Shown here in pieces: positions 57,640 to 64,000 of a stretch of 64,000 nucleotides of DNA. Numbering within the stretch: position 1 is the stretch's first letter; each line of letters starts with the position of its first letter. The notes beneath the pieces are model-generated. The model saw nothing but the letters and a program-made list of their open reading frames with translations, ran no database searches and had not been told where the DNA came from. This stretch comes from Aporrectodea caliginosa (Eukaryota; Annelida; Clitellata; Crassiclitellata; Lumbricidae). The stretch is taken from contig JACEVL010000409.1 of the NCBI GenBank assembly GCA_020284085.1, forward strand, positions 287,001-351,000. The letters are read 5' to 3'. The translations under genes and the position numbers were made by a program.

Positions 57640-57776
57640 CCCTGCAAAAAATCCTGCGGGCGCCCATTGTTCACGATGCTCCTCCAAACCCCTTAGTCGG
57701 TTGACTCGGTGGCTTTTCGGCTTGCTCAAGGACTAGTAAACACCCCCCGAAAAAAATTCCTGGCTACGGCCTTGCA
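57640..57776. mobile_element. fragments of two MITE families
   Basis: AATCCTGCGGGCGCCCATTG resembles the end of the hAT-like family at 33817. The part from CTCCTCCAAACCCCTTAG to CCTGGCTACGGCCTTG matches the right half of the MITE at 41130-41399. Confidence 0.6.
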
Positions 57777-57971
57777 TCTGAGTATTCTGAACACAGTTGA
57801 ACTTCGCCGTTCGTCTTCCAGAGCCTTTTAGAAGAAGGCCGTGTAGCCAAGGGTTGACCGCTTTATCATCTTTTAGTAAACTGTTGCAACTATAAAAACG
57901 CAAGCGGCTGGTCGTTTTTGTTGTTGCTGCTGCTGTTGTCATTGTTGTTATTATTATTATTGTTGTTGTTG

Positions 57972-57974
<3 letters not shown>

Positions 57975-58017
<43 letters not shown>

Positions 58018-58040
58018 TATATAATATATATATATAATTA
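57975..58040. repeat. (TA)n with short breaks
   Basis: Preceded by (TTG)n and (ATT)n tracts on the plus strand. Confidence 0.95.
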
Positions 58041-58305
58041 TAACCGTTACTCGTTAGCAGTTGGCCCTCTGGCGAAGGTGAGGCTGTGTACTTGTCTCTA
58101 TGAAGACTTTTAGTCGTTAGGAGTTGCCCTCAGGCGAATATAAAGCTGGGCACATAGATTCATGGTCCATCCTTTCGTTAGGGATCAATGAATTTAGATG
58201 AGATGAAAAACCAGTTTGTTGTGCGCTATGGATAAGTTAGACGTGCCTTGTCTTTTTGCATGAAATTGCTGCTCGCATTGAAAATACAAATTTTATTAAT
58301 TAGTA

Positions 58306-58488
<183 letters not shown>

Positions 58489-58494
58489 ACCGTA

Positions 58495-58650
58495 CGTTTT
58501 TTACCCGAGACCTAAGAAGAAGAAGAAGAAGGGTTCCGTAAGCCAACCCCGAGATGCAGCAATAGGCATGAAAAGTCTGTGAATTCATTTTGCTTAAGTT
58601 TATCAGACCTGGTGGCTCCCTCGCCGCCTAATCTTCCCCTCGACAGTTGT
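58495..58650. repeat. interspersed repeat, relative of 31008-31190
   Basis: CCCGAGACCTAAGAAGAAGA, then GTGAATTCATTTTGCTTAAG and CCTCGACAGTTG. Confidence 0.55.
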
Positions 58651-59378
58651 CGAGTCCGCCAAGCAGTGGCTAAATTGCTTACCCATGCAGAGGTGGCGGA
58701 TCTGTAAAATTTTGCAAATCGAAAGCCTATATAGCCTATCTGACGAATCCATAACCGATACTCGCTATTCTCTGTTGGGAAAACACACAAAATATGTTAA
58801 GCATGCATAGATACATAGATACATACACTCACGCATACACATAGGCCTTCGTACACTACCACTCCTCTGTCACTCCTACCACTGCTGCTATTAAACACGC
58901 AATTACACGCCATTGCACTAAGTACTCTTTGCTAATAATTATGCAAAAGTCATAAGACAAATATTGATGTAAGGAAAGGTCGACGTCAACGGTTCTGGCA
59001 AGCCATGATGCTTCGATGACTAATACTATAGTAATAAACTCATCAGCAAGAGCATTAATTATAGTAGCATTTCTCGTTAATTTTGTTAATACCCCTTAAC
59101 GATATTTTCATTTCAGACCAGAGATCATTAATTCGTAGCATGTATATGCATGTTGGCTTGTGTCCATATCTTGATGCTAGATGGGTGCAAGGTAAAGTTT
59201 AATGTTAGATCAACGTCAGCTGTTCCATTAGCCAACTTTTCTGTAGGCCTATACTACTGCTGCTGCTACTACTATAATTAGTTACTGCTACTACTGTTAC
59301 TACTACTGTTACTACAACTAAGACTTTCTGCTGCTGCTGCTGCTACTACTACTGCTACTGCTACTGCTACTGCTACTG

Positions 59379-59438
<60 letters not shown>

Positions 59439-60150
59439 TTACTACTACTACTACTACTGCTGCTGTGCTACTACTCTTACATGTACTACTACAACGGCAA
59501 AGTCCACAGCTCCATTAAAGAGACTTAATCATGACCCTGCTATACGTTATAGTAGACTTAATTTGAGTTCAAAGGTCAGTGATATACGTATAGGCCTACG
59601 TTTAAGTCGTAATGCAAATAGGGTTAGGTCGATGCACAGGCCCAGACAGACATATGTAAACACTACGTGTATACCATCCTCCTACAATACAGCGTTACAT
59701 CACACCAACACTACAACTATTCGAGTACTGTACTATACTTCACCGTTAGGCCTACTACACACCAGTAGACCTAATTCAGCCTATGAAAACTCCTCACCCT
59801 GTGCCTCCTGTCTCTCGTCTCTCTTTATGGCAACCGCTTTGGGATCTTCACTTGGTACCTCTGATCAGCCACTTTGATGCTCGTGAATAAGCTGGTGCCC
59901 CAGCTGCGGCTAGCTTTAAAGAAATTAAAGTATCACTTTGGATAGTTGGAATACACAATTACAATGAGCGTACACGGAGGAGCCGTGCAGTTGGACTGCG
60001 AATTGGATGATGGGACAGCGTAAAGATACGTCATAGTCGAAATGAAATAAGTTGTATGATTGACCTTTTAATTTCTATCAGATGTAGACCTAACGAATTC
60101 TTATTTTAAATGAAAACCACAGTGACTCGCTCTTATGACAAAAGTAGACG

Positions 60151-60188
<38 letters not shown>

Positions 60189-60940
60189 TTAAAAAAAAAA
60201 TAATAATAATGTAATGAAATCCTATGTCAATTTTGGTCAGTATAGAAAAATTGTGACTATAATCGGGCCCCTATCATTGGGAGAACCTGTATTGGCACAT
60301 TTGGCACGCAGAGACCCTTCTCTCCACCACCTAGCATTAGGCCTATTTGGCCCTTAGAACTAAAAATTGCTGCTGCAAAAAGACAAATTTTTCTGCGGAA
60401 CTGAAAACGTTGAAGTTTTATATGAATATAAAAATGTCTATAATTAGCAACAGTTATTATGTGTTGTGATATGATAGTCATAGTCTAATAATCGTCATTT
60501 TAGGCACATGATGATAGTCATAGCTCTAATAATCGTCATTTTAGGCACCATATTAGGACGATAATTTAGACGCTGCAAGAGTCAATTAATGCTGATGGTC
60601 AATAATTGTAGCGAAGTAGAGTCACGAGTGATTCGATGAATAAGTCATACTGCTTCCAGTGAAGACCAACATAATTACACGATTATTAATAATAACTAAT
60701 TAAAAACTGCGTTTTTAAGAGTTTGTATAGGCCTACAATTACACCACCTATATTTCGCACACTCTCATCAATCACCAATTACGTTGGACTATAATAGACA
60801 TAGGCTACCTAAATTAATGTCGATTACGTCCTATAGCGGATTCGAGAACATCAACTCCCTCCAACAATAAGCAAGCACATCTACCCACGATTTCAAATTC
60901 GACCCTATTAAAGGTAATTGTTCGTGGAACCGGTGTAGAT
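58651..60940. other. no gene; CTA/CTG and AAT microsatellites
   Basis: (CTA)n/(CTG)n tracts at about 59255-59475 and (AAT)n at 60145-60205. The part 59150-59890 repeats words also seen at 16310-17450 and 40890-41090 (for example GCCAACTTTTCTGT and TGGCAACCG), an unclassified interspersed repeat. A 38-bp direct duplication (ATAATCGTCATTTTAGGCAC) lies at 60476-60550. Confidence 0.6.
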
Positions 60941-60945
60941 GAGCT

Positions 60946-60982
60946 TATAAATAGGAACTCAGAATCTTCGAGTCACTTAAGT
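60946..60982 (+). promoter_or_regulatory. gene D TATA box and start region
   Basis: A strong TATAAATA at 60946-60953 with a plausible start 25-35 bp downstream (about 60978). This promoter differs from the shared A/B/C promoter. There is no noncoding first exon: the ATG lies about 115 bp further on in the same exon. Confidence 0.65.
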
Positions 60983-61094
60983 GTTGCGAGACTTTAGAGC
61001 GAGTTCGTTTCATTGAAGGCATCCAGATCGACGCTTCAACGTGCGTTTGTGTGTCAGAGTGTGCGTGTTTGCGTCGTAGTCAACGGATTTGGCA

Positions 61095-63144
61095 ATGAAT
61101 CCTGCAGCAGCAGCAGCAGCAACAGTAGTGGGCATCTTCTGCCTGCTCATCTCTTGCAGACTGGTCTCATCAGCGCCCACAACAGTCGCAGAGACGCCTG
61201 CAGACTCTGTATCTGGTTCCGCGCTCTTCACTAAGATCGACGGTAAGTCATTCGGATGACACTACAATTAACGAGTAGTTTAACTAGGGCTAAGTATCCC
61301 ATTGCCACGGTCGGTCTGTCTATACGTTTGTCTGTCTGTCTTAATGTTGGCCTGCCCGTTTTCTTACCTGTGTCTGTGTATGTGTCTGAGTGCCTGTGGG
61401 TGTGTGTATAATGTAGTGTAAATGTAAATCTTAGAAAAATCTCAGCGCCACACGATTCGACACGAAAACCACGTCAGAGAGACCAGCTTATTGAATGACT
61501 GGTGCTATGTCAATATATAAAATCAAGTCCCCAATAGATACTTGGTCTATAGTAGGCTATGTGTCTGTCTGCTTGTCTGTCTTTCTGTCTGTCTGAGTGA
61601 TGGACGTAATCAGCTCACTTTAGTTAACTTCTTATGTTATAACTATCACTTTATTCACACTTCATGTGTGTCCGCCATTCTGACATAAAGATGATAGGAA
61701 AGTCTGAATGTATAGTATGCCTATATGCTGCAAATGTCTTTTCTATCAAATCTAATCATCGTAAAATTAAATACACAACTTTTGTTGAGATTCTGATCAG
61801 AACGAAATGCATGGAATGTTGTCCTGTGTTGTTGTCTTTAGGTCAAGTGGTGGCCCAGTGTTCGGTCAGATGGGAAGGTGGCTATTCCACCCAAGACAAG
61901 AAGTTGTACCTGATCTCCAATTCAAAGAACATCTGTTACGAATGCGGACCATGCACAGCAACAGGAATCCAGTGCGAGAAGATAACGTCACGGTACGGCG
62001 GATCGTAATCGTAAACTCTGTATTTCTAAAGCGCTACATAAAAGCTAAGCACAGGGCACCAGCTTATTCACGAGCGCTGCGTCATGTCAGAGGGGTTGTC
62101 CAGAGATGTCAAGGGAAGATCGATTACCAGAAATCCAGGAAGAGCGGGAGGCAGAGGTGCTGCTCTAAGGCAGCTGTGGACCCAGCAGCGTCGTAAGCAT
62201 GTACATTTAGGACATACTCTGCTGATTGGCTAGATCTTTTTGTTCCTAGGACTAGGACTGCCTTGGCTCAACGCCGGGCATTTGCTGTGGTTGGTCCCTC
62301 TACTTGGAATGACCTTCCCCCCTCATTAAGGGCTAAACTAATGACTAGTTTCTCCTCTTTGGTCTCTCGTTCTTTAAAGACGTTTCTTTCCCACCGGGGT
62401 TTTCGTGCTGAGAGCGCTTCTGAAGTTATTCTGAGAGAGGCGCTATATAAATCTTTAGATACAATACAATACAATACAATACAATGAAGGACATAATTAT
62501 GGGAATAATATTATTGTAATATGAGCTTCAAATGTCCTAGCCCAGTTAGCTACATGAACGTTAGTTACAGGCTACAGCGCAGGCTGCGTCTCATGCACCT
62601 CTGTGTAAGAGAGCGTGCAGATTGCGGTTCGCTCCCCCAAAGTGGCTTATTTTGAGATTTAAATCTCGGGCTAGCACGGGCCGTACACGGGGACCTTAAA
62701 TGGCGTGGCGCCCATTCACACAGGCAACGGTGGTGAAGGATCTCACCCATCAATTCATTGAAAAACGAGCAGGGACGAGGCCATACGATCGCTATAGAAA
62801 AACGTGTAGGCATTTACATTTATAATGCTGCTGCTGATGGGGGACGTCAAACAATTGCGTTTCTCCAGAAGTGTGTTTAAGGCGACTCTCACAATTTGCA
62901 ACTGACACGGTTTCTATGGAGACAGCTATTTCTACCATATACGTGTACATACACGCGTATTTTTAAATTTCGCACACGTATAGGCCTACGTGAAATCTGT
63001 AAGCTATATAGGCCTACCCGTACGAAATTAATGATCAACCCCAACAGAATGTGTATTTCTCTAATTTTTAGATCCTGTCCAGTCGCAGACTTGTCCGAAT
63101 CAAGCGGCAGCGGATCAGGCTCAGGCTCAGGATCAGACCTATGA
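61095..63144 (+). CDS. secreted six-cysteine protein, family copy D (3 exons, Ser-Gly tail)
   Basis: Coding exons are 61095-61242, 61842-61992 and 63072-63144 (372 nt, 123 residues). The signal peptide MNPAAAAAATVVGIFCLLIS (and a little more, to VSSA) is followed by a longer linker than in A-C, ending TKIDG. Donor GACG|GTAAGT, phase 1. Exon 2 after GTCTTTAG encodes QVVAQCSVRW, NICYECGPC and GIQC, ending CACG|GTACGG in phase 2. Exon 3 after TTTTTAG adds RSCPVADLSE and a (SG)n tail ending SGSDL. Spacing is C-x24-C-x2-C-x2-C-x6-C-x7-C. It is the most distant complete copy, with its own promoter and a shorter loop. A polyadenylation signal AATAAA occurs at 63694. Secreted; role unknown. Confidence 0.8.
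62240..62486 (+). mobile_element. LINE 3' end in gene D intron 2
   Basis: The plus frame reads AQRRAFAVVGPSTWNDLPPS, then SFSSLVSRSLKTFLSHRGF, the GP-x-x-WN-x-LP tail of CR1/L2-like ORF2. It is followed by GGCGCTATATAAATC and an (ACAAT)n tail. The GCGCTATATAAAT end is shared with SINE family 1. Confidence 0.8.
62590..62830. repeat. interspersed repeat, relative of the split copy at 3660-4870
   Basis: GGGGACCTTAAATGGCGTGG, GGCAACGGTGGTGAAGGATC and GGACGAGGCCATACGATCGC match blocks of the copy near 4750-4860. Found in gene D intron 2. Confidence 0.55.
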
Positions 63145-64000
63145 AGATCAAAGACCTATGAAGACCAAAGACGATACATGATATCAATTATTTATACTGT
63201 GATTAAACTCTCATATCGGTTTCTTCAAAGCAAAACTCTCACATGCGTCAACTTAAAACACACAACATACAGGGGCGGCCCCAAATTTTCGACATACACC
63301 GCCATACTGACCGACTACTTGATGACCGAGGATGGTCTTCAAGGCACATGCTGTCGGGTACTGAAATTAGTGTATGTATGAAATTTAGATGCAGACGTTT
63401 GCATTGCGCACAACATCCAACCCCTTTAACGCATCTGAGTCACCCCCTCCCCCGCTTTATTGAAAACATCTTAAATTAGCCCTCTTCCAAGCAGCGCCTG
63501 GGTTAAGTGATAAGAATACATACACGACAATTATTGAAATGCATAAGAATATCATAAACCATTGCTATACATGCCAACTCTTTATTCACTCATCCTCAAA
63601 CTGAAAAGCCAGTAAAAGTGCAACGGTATCATTTACACCAAGAGTTCAGACAGTTTCAGTGCTGTTGTCATACGTTTGTTGACATTGGTTTTGAATAAAA
63701 TTTTACAAATCTGTATAATGCCTACAATTCCTTGTTCTGTTAAATGACACATGGCATGCTACCAAATTCATTACTTACTTACTTATTACTTTGTGTATCA
63801 AGTAACATATGTGGTAGCCTATAATTATGTGCTTATAATCGCTTGCTCGGCTGATGTACATGAGGTCTGTTAACAAATGCCTTACTTACTTACTTTTTAC
63901 TCAGTAAGTAGGCTACGTTTTTCTACTGCACCCATCAGGCTTTGGTCTCATTCTTGCCTTTCTGCTTAACTAGAAAGTGCTTGCACTTCCTGCACACTGC
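63145..64000. other. gene D 3' UTR and flank
   Basis: No other gene seen. AATAAA at 63694-63699 is the best polyadenylation signal. (TTAC)n short tracts occur at 63770-63785 and 63880-63895. Confidence 0.5.

Overview
This is eukaryotic DNA. It has interrupted genes with GT..AG introns, very many microsatellites, tRNA-derived SINEs, and fragments of LINEs, LTR retrotransposons and cut-and-paste elements. There are no operons, ribosome binding sites or CRISPR arrays. The protocadherin-like gene, the THAP-domain remnant, the SINE and LINE types and the recurrent TAGGCCTA-type motif fit a marine invertebrate, most likely a deuterostome such as an echinoderm. That placement is inference.

The main content is a dispersed tandem family of small secreted cysteine-rich protein genes, all on the + strand. 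Four copies are complete (coding spans 7256-12334, 26247-28704, 36185-38344 and 61095-63144). One is a broken exon-2 relic (47875-48139) and one is a lone promoter relic (17560-17770). Each complete copy has a signal-peptide exon ending in phase 1, a central exon with five cysteines ending in phase 2, and a short last exon with the sixth cysteine. The spacing is C-x(24-28)-C-x2-C-x2-C-x6-C-x(6-11)-C. The first three also share a leading noncoding exon and promoter. I do not recognise the family by name; the cysteine cluster recalls VWC, pacifastin or beta-microseminoprotein folds.

Layout. 0-5 kb: a possible F-box exon, two LINE tails facing apart, a piggyBac-like element and a 61-bp inverted repeat. 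5-15 kb: gene A, full of insertions, followed by a piggyBac-like element carrying a 1.4 kb minisatellite. 15-20.9 kb: THAP remnant, LINE fragments, promoter relic, and a LINE with a restriction-like endonuclease that is itself split by an 800-bp hAT element. 20.9-24.5 kb: a three-exon, five-repeat cadherin ending in a hydrophobic segment with no cytoplasmic tail. 25-30 kb: gene B with a hAT element in its 3' flank. 30-35 kb: ATT arrays, a second LINE tail and another hAT element. 35-39 kb: gene C. 39-49 kb: simple repeats, MITEs, a second SINE family, a 33-bp satellite and the broken paralogue E. 49.2-55.9 kb: a gag-only LTR retrotransposon whose two 1540-bp LTRs show no difference I could find. 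56-61 kb: MITE, LINE tail and microsatellites. 61-63.7 kb: gene D.

The family genes probably make extracellular disulfide-rich peptides, and the cadherin a cell-surface adhesion protein. Nothing in the sequence links the two functionally. Repeats around genes A, B, C and E (purine-rich array just after exon 2, then CTGA-type repeats) show that they arose by segmental duplication.
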